From the NCBI RefSeq assembly GCF_020400605.1, contig NZ_JAINRD010000004.1:186001-250000 (forward strand): a stretch of 64,000 nt of DNA, given 5' to 3'. Positions 47,676 to 56,544 of this stretch are shown here, in pieces (the first letter of the stretch is position 1; the number at the start of each line of letters is the position of its first letter). Source of the stretch: Streptomyces aculeolatus (GTDB lineage Bacteria > Actinomycetota > Actinomycetes > Streptomycetales > Streptomycetaceae). The position numbers and the translations under genes are program-made. The notes under the pieces are model-generated. The model was not told the DNA's origin, ran no database searches, and was given only the letters and a program-made list of their open reading frames with translations.

Positions 47676-47705
47676 AGATTACGGGCCCCTTGACCGCCTG
47701 GTCAA
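47676..47705 (-). promoter_or_regulatory. rplU-rpmA-obgE promoter
   Basis: On the minus strand TTGACC (47705-47700) and TAATCT (47681-47676) are 18 bases apart, a strong vegetative-type match. The -35 overlaps the perfect inverted repeat TTGACC-AGGC-GGTCAA (47705-47690). Transcription would start near 47669. Confidence 0.7.
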
Positions 47706-47711
47706 ACCGGT

Positions 47712-47912
47712 CTGGGCCGGTCGTTTGGATCTTGCCGGATCGGGGAGCGGCGGCTGGTGCCGTGCATCGCAAGGCGGAGGAGGGAGGCGACGCGGAGCGT
47801 CGTCGACCGACGACAACGCCGCAGGGGGTACCGCCCACGCGCGCTCTGCGCGCTGTGGGGGAGCGGTGCCAGGCGTCGCGAGCCCGGCGAAGATCCAAAC
47901 GACAGGCCCTAG
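47712..47912. mobile_element. ~200-bp palindromic repeat element (MITE-like)
   Basis: The ends are inverted repeats sharing GTCGTTTGGATCTT: left end 47720-47733, right end 47887-47903 on the opposite strand, extended outward by GGGCC. Inside are further palindromes (GTCGTCG/CGACGAC, GCGCGC/GCGCGC) and no gene. It sits between the rplU promoter and the phospholipase-like gene, whose TAG stop (47911-47909) belongs to the element's right end. I recognise similar sequence as a dispersed intergenic repeat of Streptomyces genomes. No target duplication was established. Confidence 0.65.
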
Positions 47913-49258
47913 CGGAAGGCGCGCTCGCCGTCCTGGGGCAGCGGCTTCACACCCTGGCACAGGTTCGTCCTGTCCGCGGTCCCGGGCCACGCGACGCTCC
48001 GCACCGACGTGTAGTGGTCGACGTACGTGTCGTGCACGGGGTCGCTGTCGATCTTGACCACGGCCTCGTCGTTCTCGCGCAGCGCGGGGCCGGTGAAGTT
48101 CTGCGAGCCGGTGAAGACCAGCTTGTCCCGGGAGCCGGCGTACATGCCGTCGATCAGCACGTACTTGTTGTGCACGATGTACGGCGTGGTCAGCTTCTGG
48201 CCCGGGTTCTGCGGGTCGCGGTCGTCGTTGTAGCAGCGCAGCGAGGGCCCGCCCGAGGCGTGCAGCACCTCCCAGGTGCCGGGGGTGCCGCCCTGGCTCC
48301 TGGCGCTGTCGGACTCGGCGTAGACGAGGCTGACGCCGCAGCCCGCCTTCTTCAGCGCGACGAGCTTGTCGGCGATCGCCTTGCGGGTGATCTTGAAGAT
48401 CGCCACCCGGACCAGGGTGCGCTGGGTCGCGCCGGTGGCGTCCTTGTACGTGCAGCGCACGTTGTCGAGGACGGCGTGGATCGTGTCGGTGCTGTTGGTG
48501 GTCCCGGCCCGCGGGAAGAAGTACGCCTTGTAGAGGCCGTTGCTGGCGGTCACGGCGCGGTAGCGCCAGGTCGACCACTGGGCGCCGACCATGTCGCGGA
48601 AGTACTCCGAGTACGCCCCGTACATCGCCGGGTTGTTCGGCAGCAGGAGGGCGTCGTTGAAGAACTTCGTGTGCGCGGAGGGGGTCGAGTTGGAGGTCGT
48701 CTGGACGACGACGTCGCGGGCGCCCTCGACCTCGGAGAAGAGCCAGAACTTGTTGTGCATGATCGACGTCCCGTACTTCGGGTCGCCGAGGCAGGACTTG
48801 TCGACCGGGCAGAGCTTGACGAACGACCCGGCCGCCGTGCTCGTGCCGAGCGCCGCCTTCAGGCTGCCGTACATGGTGTTGTCCGGCCGGTCGCTGCGGC
48901 TCGACTCGTCCAGCAGCACCTGGACGTTCACGCCGCGCGCGCGGGCGCGTACGAGCGCGTCCACGATCGGCTGCTCCCAGATGTGGTAGACCGCCACCTT
49001 GATCGTCGAGCCGGGGACCGCCGCGTCGGTCAGCTCGATCAGCCGGGTGCGGATCGCGTGCTGCTCGTCCACGGTGCCCAGCGGGTCGTTGAAGATCGGC
49101 CCCTCGATCCACACCCGCGGCTCCGCCGCCGCGCTGCCCGCGCCGGTCACGGCGGTGGCGCCGGCGGCGGACAGGACGGTGGCCAGGGCGACGGCCTGGC
49201 GCGCGCCCTTGCGCGGCGCGACGGCCCGGTGGCGCCCGGTGGGCTTGAACACGGACAT
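47909..49258 (-). CDS. Secreted phospholipase-D-like protein
   Basis: 449 residues. A long signal peptide has a basic start (KPTGRHRAVAPRKGARQ), a hydrophobic core and AAAEPR near 45. Two HKD-like motifs are present: HNKFWLFSE (~168) and HNKYVLIDG (~371), each beginning with HxK, with later Asn/Ser residues in STPSAHTK and SQNFTG. The PLD fold hydrolyses or exchanges phosphodiesters. The substrate, phospholipid or nucleic acid, is open. Its stop codon lies in the palindromic repeat. It is leftward with no obvious operon partner. Confidence 0.9.
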   Translation of the reverse strand: MSVFKPTGRHRAVAPRKGARQAVALATVLSAAGATAVTGAGSAAAEPRVWIEGPIFNDPLGTVDEQHAIRTRLIELTDAAVPGSTIKVAVYHIWEQPIVDALVRARARGVNVQVLLDESSRSDRPDNTMYGSLKAALGTSTAAGSFVKLCPVDKSCLGDPKYGTSIMHNKFWLFSEVEGARDVVVQTTSNSTPSAHTKFFNDALLLPNNPAMYGAYSEYFRDMVGAQWSTWRYRAVTASNGLYKAYFFPRAGTTNSTDTIHAVLDNVRCTYKDATGATQRTLVRVAIFKITRKAIADKLVALKKAGCGVSLVYAESDSARSQGGTPGTWEVLHASGGPSLRCYNDDRDPQNPGQKLTTPYIVHNKYVLIDGMYAGSRDKLVFTGSQNFTGPALRENDEAVVKIDSDPVHDTYVDHYTSVRSVAWPGTADRTNLCQGVKPLPQDGERAFR

Positions 49259-49402
49259 GGAAGGAACGACCCCCTGGGGTGCACGGCTGCCGGGTGCTGC
49301 CTCGACCTGCCGTGCGATGGGGGCGCCCGCGCGTTCGAGTGCGGTGTATCAAAACCGGCACGCGGAGCGATGTCAAGCGCACCGACAAAGGGGGACAGAA
49401 CA

Positions 49403-49438
49403 CCCCTCGCCCCGCCGGCGGACCGGCGGGGCGAGGGG
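49403..49438 (-). terminator. 16-bp perfect hairpin after the RNase E/G gene
   Basis: CCCCTCGCCCCGCCGG (49403-49418) pairs without mismatch with 49423-49438 around a CGGA loop, 24 bases beyond the stop. Confidence 0.85.
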
Positions 49439-49461
49439 CGTACGAAACGGATCCTGCGGCG

Positions 49462-52400
49462 TCAGCCCTCCGTGGTGACGGAGACCGAGGCCGGGGAGCC
49501 CTGCTCGGCCGCGGCGGTCTTCTTGACCGACTTCTTCGCCGACTTCTTCGCCGTGGCCTTCGTCGCCGCCTTGGTGGCGGCGGACTTGGTCGCGGCCTTC
49601 TTCGCGGTGGTCGTCGCCGTCTTCTTGGCCGCGGCCTTCTTCGCCGTCGCCTTCTTGGCGGAGGCGCGCTTGGCAGCGGTCTTCTTACGGGCCCGGGGCT
49701 TCTCCGCGGCGTCCGCCTCCACGGCGGCCGGCTCCGGGGCCTGGACGGGCTCCACGGCCGCCACGGACGCCGCTGCGGGCTCCGCCGCCGCCTCCGCGGC
49801 CACCGGCGCCGCCTCCGCCCCCGCGTCCGCACCGGCGGGCTCCGCGTCCGCCGCCTCCGCGGCCTTCGGCGTCCCGCCCGGCGACATCGCCTTGCGGGTC
49901 ACCCGCCGCCGCGTACGGGCCGGGCGCGTCGCCTCCGCGGGCTCGCCGGCCCCGGCCTGCTCGGGCACCACGGCAGGCACGACGGGCTCGGCACCCGCGG
50001 CCTCGGCGGGAGCGGCCTCGGCCGCCTTCGCCTCAGCGCCGCCCTGGACGTCCCTGGCCTCCTTGGGCTCCTTGACGTCCTTCGCTTCCCTGACGTCCTT
50101 GGCTTCCTTGCCTTCCTTGCCCTTTTTCTTGCGCTTGCCGCCGCCGGACCCGGCCGCCGTGGCCTGGTCCATGTGCACGATGACGCCGCGGCCGTTGCAG
50201 TGCGCGCACGGCTCGGAGAACGACTCCAGCAGGCCCTGCCCGACCCGCTTGCGGGTCATCTGCACCAGGCCCAGCGACGTCACCTCCGCGACCTGGTGCT
50301 TCGTACGGTCCCGGCCCAGGCACTCCAGCAGCCGGCGCAGCACCAGGTCCCTGTTGGACTCCAGCACCATGTCGATGAAGTCGATCACGATGATGCCGCC
50401 GAGGTCCCGCAGCCTGAGCTGCCGCACGATCTCCTCGGCCGCCTCCAGGTTGTTCCTGGTGACCGTCTCCTCCAGGTTGCCGCCCTGCCCGGTGAACTTG
50501 CCGGTGTTGACGTCGACCACGACCATGGCCTCGGTCCTGTCGATCACCAGCGAGCCGCCAGAGGGCAGCCACACCTTGCGGTCCAGCGCCTTCATCAGCT
50601 GTTCGTCGATGCGGTACGTGGCGAAGACGTCCACCTCCGACGTCCACTTCGACAGCCGCTCGACGAGGTCCGGCGCCACGTGCGAGACGTAGCCGTGGAT
50701 GGTGTCCCACGCCTTCCCGCCGCTGACGATGACCTTCGAGAAGTCCTCGTTGAAGATGTCGCGGACGACGCGGACGGTCATGTCCGGCTCGCCGTACAGC
50801 AGCGTGGGCGCGTTGCCGCTCTTCGCCTTCTTGCGGATGTCCTCCCACTGCTTCTGCAGCCGCTCCACGTCCCGGCGCAGCTCGTCCTCGCTGGCGCCCT
50901 CGGCGGCCGTACGGACGATGACGCCGGCGTCCTCGGGGACGATCTTCTTCAGGATCGTCTTCAGCCGGGCCCGCTCGGTGTCGGGCAGCTTGCGGCTGAT
51001 GCCGGTCATCGAGCCCTCGGGCACGTACACGAGGTAGCGGCCGGGCAGCGAGACCTGGCTGGTCAGGCGGGCGCCCTTGTGGCCGATGGGGTCCTTGGTG
51101 ACCTGGACCAGGACGGACTGGCCGGACTTCAGCGCGTGCTCGATGCGGCGCGGGCTGTGGGCGAGGCCGAGGGCCTCGAAGTTGACCTCGCCGGCGTAGA
51201 GGACCGCGTTGCGGCCCTTGCCGATGTCGACGAACGCGGCCTCCATGGAGGGCAGGACGTTCTGCACCTTGCCGAGGTAGACGTTGCCGACGTACGACGC
51301 CGACTGCTCCTTGTTGACGTAGTGCTCGACGAGGACGTTGTCCTCCAGCACGCCGATCTGCGTACGGTCGCCCTGCTGGCGCACCACCATGACGCGCTCC
51401 ACCGCCTCGCGGCGGGCCAGAAACTCGGCCTCGGTGATGATCGGCACCCGCCGGCGGCCCTGCTCGCGGCCCTCGCGGCGGCGCTGCTTCTTCGCCTCCA
51501 GCCGGGTGGAGCCCTTGATGGACTGCACCTCGTCGCTGGGCTCGGCCTTGGCGCGGGGCTCGCGGACCTTGACGACCGTGCGCTCCGGGTCGTCGGACGC
51601 GCCCTCGGAGCCGTCCGCGCCCTCGGTACGGCGGCGCCGGCGGCGGCGCCGGCGGCTGCTGGTGCTGCTGGCGGAGCCGCCCTTGCCACGGTCGCCGTCC
51701 TCGGCGTCGCCGTCCCCGGCCTCCGCGTCGGCCTCGCGGGCGTCCTCGTCGGACTCGGCGCCCTCGTCGCCGCGGTCGCCGTCCTCGGCGCCCTCGCCGC
51801 GCCGCCTGCGGCGTCCGCCGCGGCGGCGCCGGCGGCGGCCGCGGTCCTCGCCGTCCTCGTCCTGCTCGTCGCGGTCCTCGGCGGCCTCGGCGCCGGCTTC
51901 CGCCGCGGCCTCCGTCCCCGTCTCTTCGGTCTCTTCGGTCTCTTCGGTCTCTTCGGTCTCGTCGGCCTCTTCGGCCTCCTCCGGGCCCACCGCCGCCTCG
52001 GCGGCGGCGCGCTGCGGCGTCTGGAACGCGGGCTCGGTGAACACCGGCGCCTGGAACAGCGCGAGCGGCGCGGCCCCGAAGCCGGGCGCGGACTGCTCGG
52101 CGCCGGGGTCGGAGAACTGCCCGGCGGCGTCGTCCGCGGCCGGCTCGGCGGCGGCCCGGCGGGCGCGGCGCCGGGGGGTGGCGGCCTCGGGCTCGGCGGC
52201 GGCCTCGGCGGGCGCGGCCTGGGCGGCGGTCCCGGTCTCGCCGGCGGAGGCGGCGGCGCGGCGGGTACGGCGGCGGGGGGCGGCGGCCTCGGGCTCGGCG
52301 GCCTGCTCGCCGGGCGCGCTCGCGGCGTCGGCGGCGGGCTCGCCGGCCGGGGCGGTCACGCGGCGGGTACGGCGGCGGCCGGTGCCGGCGGCCGGCTCGG

Positions 52401-53613
52401 TGTCGGCGGGGGCGGCGGCTGCGGCGTCGGCGGGCTCGGCGGCGGCCTGCGCGGCCGGAGCGGAGTCGGCGGCCGGCGCCTCGGCGGCGGGCTCGACGTG
52501 GGTGGGCTCGCCCGCGGGGGCCGTGACCCGGCGGGACCTGCGGCGCCGGGTGCCCGCGGCGGGCTCGGCGGCGTCCTCGGCGGCGGGCGCGGCGGCGGCC
52601 GCGGTCTCCGCGGCTTCGGGGGTCTCGGCGTCGGCGTCGGCCTTGCGGCGGCGGGCGCGGCGGGCGCGCGGCGCCGGCTCCTCTTCGGCCGCCGGGGCCT
52701 CGGCGGGCGCGGTCAGGGGCTGCTCGGCGGCGGGCTCCACCGCCTCCGGGGTGGCTGCGCTGCGTACGACACGGCGGCGCTTGCGCCCCTTCGGGGCGGC
52801 GTCGGCGTCCGCTTCCGGCGCGGCCTCCGCGGCGGCCGGGGCGGGCCCGGCCTCCGTCGCCGGCTGCGGCGCGGCCTCGGCGACCGGCTCCGCCGCGGTC
52901 TGCGGCGCCTGCTCGGTGCCGGCGGCCGGGGTGCCCGCCGTGCGGGTCACCCGGCGGCGCCTGCGGCGGGGGCCGGAGTCGGCGGAAGTATCGGCGCCCT
53001 CGGCCTCTGTTTCGTTGTCGGCCACGGTGTGGGCTCCCTCGTTGGTGCTGTCGTTGTGGTCTGTGGTGGCGGTGTCGCCGGCCGCGGCGGGCTGCGGTAC
53101 GGGGTCCGCGGCGGCCGCCGGCTGCGGCGTCCCCGCATCCCGTACGACCCGCCGCCTGCGCGGCGGCGCGGCCTCGGCGGCCGGCTCGGCGGCGTCCCGG
53201 TCCTGAGCGGACGCGGACACCGCGTGCCCGGCCGTCGCGGAGCCGGGCTGCTCGCCCGTCGGCACCGCGGTGGTGTCCGGCACGGCGGCCTCCGGCGTGC
53301 CGGCGTCACGGACGACCCTGCGCCGCGAACGCCTCGCCGGCGGGGCGGCCGCGGACTGGCCGGCGGCCTCGGCTGCTGCGTCCACGGCCGGCTCCGTGAG
53401 CGCGGACGTGGGCATGCCCGCCGTTTCCACGGCGGGCTCATGGGTCGGCGCCGGCCCCGGGTCCCCGGCGGCCGGCTCCGCCGCCGCACGCTGGCGGCGG
53501 AAGGGCAGGCGGTCGCTGGGGGTGTCGAGCGGTCCGCCGACGGCGGCTTGGGCATCGCCGGTGATGCCCGCGGAAGGCGACTGCGCTTCCGAGGGCTCAA
53601 TCGGTTCGAGCAT
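49462..53613 (-). CDS. rne: Ribonuclease E/G with long basic-repeat N-terminus and Lys/Ala tail
   Basis: 1383 residues. Residues ~1-700 are disordered and Ala/Glu/Pro-rich, with repeated arginine clusters such as RRRVVRDAGTP and RRRTRRVTAPAGEP. The catalytic region (~715-1150) has an S1 domain, the metal-binding aspartates in VVVDVNTGKF (~1031) and VIDFIDM (~1077), and the Zn-link CAHCNGRG (~1136). The tail (~1305-1365) is built from KKAxAKK units like histone H1. It cleaves single-stranded RNA 5'-sensitively in mRNA decay and rRNA processing. The ATG at 53613 has GGGAG upstream. It is downstream of the DUF2344 gene. Confidence 0.96.
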   Translation of the reverse strand: MLEPIEPSEAQSPSAGITGDAQAAVGGPLDTPSDRLPFRRQRAAAEPAAGDPGPAPTHEPAVETAGMPTSALTEPAVDAAAEAAGQSAAAPPARRSRRRVVRDAGTPEAAVPDTTAVPTGEQPGSATAGHAVSASAQDRDAAEPAAEAAPPRRRRVVRDAGTPQPAAAADPVPQPAAAGDTATTDHNDSTNEGAHTVADNETEAEGADTSADSGPRRRRRRVTRTAGTPAAGTEQAPQTAAEPVAEAAPQPATEAGPAPAAAEAAPEADADAAPKGRKRRRVVRSAATPEAVEPAAEQPLTAPAEAPAAEEEPAPRARRARRRKADADAETPEAAETAAAAAPAAEDAAEPAAGTRRRRSRRVTAPAGEPTHVEPAAEAPAADSAPAAQAAAEPADAAAAAPADTEPAAGTGRRRTRRVTAPAGEPAADAASAPGEQAAEPEAAAPRRRTRRAAASAGETGTAAQAAPAEAAAEPEAATPRRRARRAAAEPAADDAAGQFSDPGAEQSAPGFGAAPLALFQAPVFTEPAFQTPQRAAAEAAVGPEEAEEADETEETEETEETEETGTEAAAEAGAEAAEDRDEQDEDGEDRGRRRRRRGGRRRRRGEGAEDGDRGDEGAESDEDAREADAEAGDGDAEDGDRGKGGSASSTSSRRRRRRRRRTEGADGSEGASDDPERTVVKVREPRAKAEPSDEVQSIKGSTRLEAKKQRRREGREQGRRRVPIITEAEFLARREAVERVMVVRQQGDRTQIGVLEDNVLVEHYVNKEQSASYVGNVYLGKVQNVLPSMEAAFVDIGKGRNAVLYAGEVNFEALGLAHSPRRIEHALKSGQSVLVQVTKDPIGHKGARLTSQVSLPGRYLVYVPEGSMTGISRKLPDTERARLKTILKKIVPEDAGVIVRTAAEGASEDELRRDVERLQKQWEDIRKKAKSGNAPTLLYGEPDMTVRVVRDIFNEDFSKVIVSGGKAWDTIHGYVSHVAPDLVERLSKWTSEVDVFATYRIDEQLMKALDRKVWLPSGGSLVIDRTEAMVVVDVNTGKFTGQGGNLEETVTRNNLEAAEEIVRQLRLRDLGGIIVIDFIDMVLESNRDLVLRRLLECLGRDRTKHQVAEVTSLGLVQMTRKRVGQGLLESFSEPCAHCNGRGVIVHMDQATAAGSGGGKRKKKGKEGKEAKDVREAKDVKEPKEARDVQGGAEAKAAEAAPAEAAGAEPVVPAVVPEQAGAGEPAEATRPARTRRRVTRKAMSPGGTPKAAEAADAEPAGADAGAEAAPVAAEAAAEPAAASVAAVEPVQAPEPAAVEADAAEKPRARKKTAAKRASAKKATAKKAAAKKTATTTAKKAATKSAATKAATKATAKKSAKKSVKKTAAAEQGSPASVSVTTEG
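51923..51976 (-). repeat. 9-bp tandem repeat in the RNase E/G gene
   Basis: Four perfect TCTTCGGTC units (51923-51958) and two variants to 51976 encode a Glu-Glu-Thr repeat at about residues 545-563. Unit length is three codons, so expansion stays in frame. Confidence 0.9.
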
Positions 53614-53835
53614 GCGGGCGGTTCTCCCGTCACGCCCCCGGGCGCCACTCCCCGTACGCGGCGGCGCCCGTGCCGTGCACAGGGCCACCGCCCGGGACGT
53701 ATGCGCCGCGCGAGGGCTCTTGTCTCGCTCGCCGGACCCGCCCTCCTCGGGCGGACCGGCGAAAGTCTGCTGGTCCATGCGCCTGCCGGGTCCGGGGTGG
53801 CTCCCTCGTCCACCGGCGGCGCTTCGACACCGTCC

Positions 53836-54627
53836 CTATCCGGTGCCGTCCCCTGCCGTGGGCGGGGTTCCGCTCGCGACCTGCGGTGTGGCGGCGAGGG
53901 CCTTGGTCTCGTCGGCATCGTCGCGGTCCGGCGCAAGCGGATCGGTCACCGTGCCGGTCTCCGCGTCGAGCGGCCCCTGCGCCAGCCTGGTCACCGCTGC
54001 CGGGACCGGCGGCGCCAGGTCAGCCGCGACTCGCAGGCCGGACAGGACGTCGTCGGGTCGTACGGCAGGTGTCAGGTGCCGCACTACCAGCCGCAGTATC
54101 GCACAGGGACCCGCCTGCGGCCTATCGCCCCCGTCCGGGAGCACGTCGAGCGCGGCCACCGCGCCGCGCGTGTCGAAGGTTCTCATCCCCTTCTTCGTCT
54201 GCCGTTCCACCTCGACCGTCTCCGCGGCCAGGAAGGCGCGTACCGCCTCCTCGGCCGTGGCGGGCGGCACGCCGTCGAGCCGCAGCTCCCACACCGAGGC
54301 CCCCAGCCGGTCCGCGAGCCCCGGGGCGCGGGCCTCGACGGCGTCGACGACGTCGAGGCCGTCGGGCAGGGACTCGTCGAGCAGCGCGCGCAGCAGCTCC
54401 GGGTCGCGGACCTCGGTGAGCGCGATCTCCAGGTACTCGGCCTCGCTCGCGGTGCCGGTGGGCGCCGCGTTCGCGTACGAGACCTTGGGGTGGGGGGTGA
54501 AGCCGGCGGAGTACGCCATGGGCACCTCGGCCCGGCGCAGCGCCCGCTCGAAGGCGCGCTGGAAGTCGCGGTGACTGTTGAACCGGAGGCGGCCGCGCTT
54601 GGTGTAGCGGAGTCGGATGCGCTGCAC
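53836..54627 (-). CDS. DUF2344 / TIGR03936-type radical-SAM-associated protein
   Basis: 263 residues. The N-terminus reads RIRLRYTKRGRLRFNSHRDFQRAFERALRRAEVPMAYSAGF over ~3-43 and includes the family's FTPHPKVSYA. This family is normally fused or adjacent to the B12-binding radical SAM protein of the TIGR03960 type, here 3.7 kb upstream. It is thought to take part in tRNA or ribosome-related modification, but no reaction is established. The C-terminal ~40 residues are acidic and low in complexity. GTG start at 54627. Confidence 0.92.
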   Translation of the reverse strand: MQRIRLRYTKRGRLRFNSHRDFQRAFERALRRAEVPMAYSAGFTPHPKVSYANAAPTGTASEAEYLEIALTEVRDPELLRALLDESLPDGLDVVDAVEARAPGLADRLGASVWELRLDGVPPATAEEAVRAFLAAETVEVERQTKKGMRTFDTRGAVAALDVLPDGGDRPQAGPCAILRLVVRHLTPAVRPDDVLSGLRVAADLAPPVPAAVTRLAQGPLDAETGTVTDPLAPDRDDADETKALAATPQVASGTPPTAGDGTG

Positions 54628-54808
54628 CGGGGGTGCGGGCGGCGGGCCTTCGGGCTGTCGCTTGCCCAGAGTCGTTCAGTCCTTCGTCCGAGAGCTTGTC
54701 CTGCCCCCAGGGTACGTGCCCGCCCTTCCGGCGGCTGCGCTCCGTCCGTCTTTCATGTAGGTAGCACGAACGCGGCGTTGGCGGCCGGCGCCGCCGCGGA
54801 ACGGGCGG

Positions 54809-55774
54809 TCAGCGGCGCTCCGGCCCGTGCTTGACCAGGTCCACGGCGGGCGCGGCGGCGTCCGCGGGCGCCGTTCCTGCCGGTTGCCGCGCCGGACCGG
54901 GCGCGGGATTCCGCGGGCCGCCGAAGAGCGCGGCACGCAGCTCCATGCGGGTGCGGCGGGCCGTCGCCCGCGCCGCCGCGAAGGCGTCCCGGACGGTGCG
55001 CCAGGCGCTGCGGACGGCCCGGCCCAGGGGGCGGGCGGTGGCGTTCCAGAACCAGCGGGTGATGCGCCCGGCGACGGGCCAGACGGGGGCGATCACGTAG
55101 CGCCAGAGGAGGAGGAAGGGGACGAGGAGCATGTGCAGCACCCAGCCGACAGCGGTGAGGAGCATGCGGAGCACCCACAGCAGGCCCTTGCCGAGCGGCT
55201 TGAGGACGTACGACCAGAGCAGCTTCAGCGGCGCCACCACCAGCCGGTCCCACGCCCACACCAGCCCTGCCGCCGCGGCGTCGATCGCGTAGGCGATCCC
55301 GCGGCCGACGGGGCGCAGGACGTGGCGGTGGAGTGCGATCGCGGGGACGACGACGAGGTAGTGCAGCAGCCACCGCAGACCGTGCCCGGCGGGGGTCATG
55401 AGGTTCGCGTACAGCCAGGCGGCCGGCGTCACGACCAGCCACCGCCACACCCACGCCACGGGCGCGACGACCAGCCACCGCCAGACCCGGGCCACGCCGC
55501 GGCCCAGCGGCGCCAGCACCCTGCGGCACAGCCAGACCACGGGCCGCGCCACCAGGCGCTCGGCCAGCCACAGAAGCGCCCTACCGAGCCCCTTCAGGGC
55601 GGCCACGAGCACGTCCCACACCGCCCGGACCGGCACCACGAGGATCAGCACCACCCAGCGGACCGGGGCGGCGAGACAGCCCCCGCCGGCCGCGTCGCCG
55701 CCCGGCGCCTTCGGCCCGTACCGCTCCCGGTTCCGTTCCGGGTTCCGTTCCCGCTCCTGGGCCACAGCCCTCAT
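54809..55774 (-). CDS. Internally repetitive Trp/Val/Leu-rich membrane protein of unknown function
   Basis: 321 residues. A charged N-terminus (RERNPERNRERYG) is followed by ~220 residues of repeated ~20-residue units such as VAPVAWVWRWLVVTPAAWLY, VLRPVGRGIAY and VLKPLGKGLLWVLR. Each unit has a hydrophobic, Trp-containing stretch and a Pro-x-Gly-Arg/Lys-Gly turn. The helices look amphipathic or re-entrant rather than classic transmembrane. A Arg/Ala/Pro-rich tail ends it. No family is known to me. The start ATG at 55774 has GAGGGG immediately upstream. Confidence 0.75.
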   Translation of the reverse strand: MRAVAQERERNPERNRERYGPKAPGGDAAGGGCLAAPVRWVVLILVVPVRAVWDVLVAALKGLGRALLWLAERLVARPVVWLCRRVLAPLGRGVARVWRWLVVAPVAWVWRWLVVTPAAWLYANLMTPAGHGLRWLLHYLVVVPAIALHRHVLRPVGRGIAYAIDAAAAGLVWAWDRLVVAPLKLLWSYVLKPLGKGLLWVLRMLLTAVGWVLHMLLVPFLLLWRYVIAPVWPVAGRITRWFWNATARPLGRAVRSAWRTVRDAFAAARATARRTRMELRAALFGGPRNPAPGPARQPAGTAPADAAAPAVDLVKHGPERR

Positions 55775-55813
55775 CCCCCTCGTCCGCCCGCGCGGACGCG
55801 CCCCCGTGCGCCG

Positions 55814-56368
55814 CTACGCCCGCGCCGCCCCCGTGGCGACCCAGTACCGCAGCTTCAGACCGCGCCGGTCCTCGAACACGCCCCCGTTGGCCTCGATGAC
55901 CTTCCGCGACCCGACGTTGTCGTGGTCGCACGTCACCAGCACCTCGGTCAGCCCCAGACCGCGGGCGACGGGCAGCGCGTCGCGCAGCATAGCGGTGGCG
56001 TGGCCGCGTCTGCGGGCGGAGGGACGGACGTCGTAGCCGATATGGCCGCCCTGCTCGCGGAGCCAGCCGGTGAGCGAGTGCCGGATGGCGATCCGGCCGA
56101 GGTAGTCCTCCCCGTCCACGTACCAGAGGGTGGTGCAGTGCACCCAGCCCGGGCGGATCATCGGGATCGTCTCGTCGGCCTCGGCGCGCAGCCCCGCGAC
56201 GTACGAGGCGAAGACCGCGGGGTCGTGCCAGCGCCGGCGCCACCGGCGGAGGTCCTGGCCGATGGACGTGTCGTCGCCGACCGCCCCCCTGCCCTCGGCC
56301 TCGAACTCCTTCATCGCCCCGGCGAACGAGGCGCGGAATCGAACGTGGGGGGTGGTCAGTTGCGGCAT
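55814..56368 (-). CDS. GNAT-family N-acetyltransferase
   Basis: 184 residues from the ATG at 56368. The acetyl-CoA-binding motif A reads GGHIGYDVRPSARRRGHATAML (key residues RRRGHA, ~123-128). VDGEDYLGRIAIRHSLTGWL lies before it and SRKVIEANGGVFEDRRG near the end is the typical motif B region. The acceptor substrate is unknown. Divergent from a small secreted-protein gene. Confidence 0.93.
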   Translation of the reverse strand: MPQLTTPHVRFRASFAGAMKEFEAEGRGAVGDDTSIGQDLRRWRRRWHDPAVFASYVAGLRAEADETIPMIRPGWVHCTTLWYVDGEDYLGRIAIRHSLTGWLREQGGHIGYDVRPSARRRGHATAMLRDALPVARGLGLTEVLVTCDHDNVGSRKVIEANGGVFEDRRGLKLRYWVATGAARA

Positions 56369-56544
56369 CGGCCCATGCTTACGGGCTCCGGAGCGTCGCG
56401 GCAACCGGATAACCGGAGGTCACAGCGTATTCACAAAACAGTTGAGGCGGATGCGCACAGTGAGGCTCTTGGGAGAATTTCCGGTATTCCTGGGGTTTGT
56501 GGAAGCATGACCGCGAACGTGTCGATTCCTCACTGGTGGTGACC

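Noticed and set aside
49279..54834. Very long open frame on the plus strand opposite the RNase E/G and DUF2344 genes
   Set aside because: It mirrors the GC-rich codon pattern of the minus-strand genes, has Arg/Gly/Leu-biased low-complexity translation and no domain.
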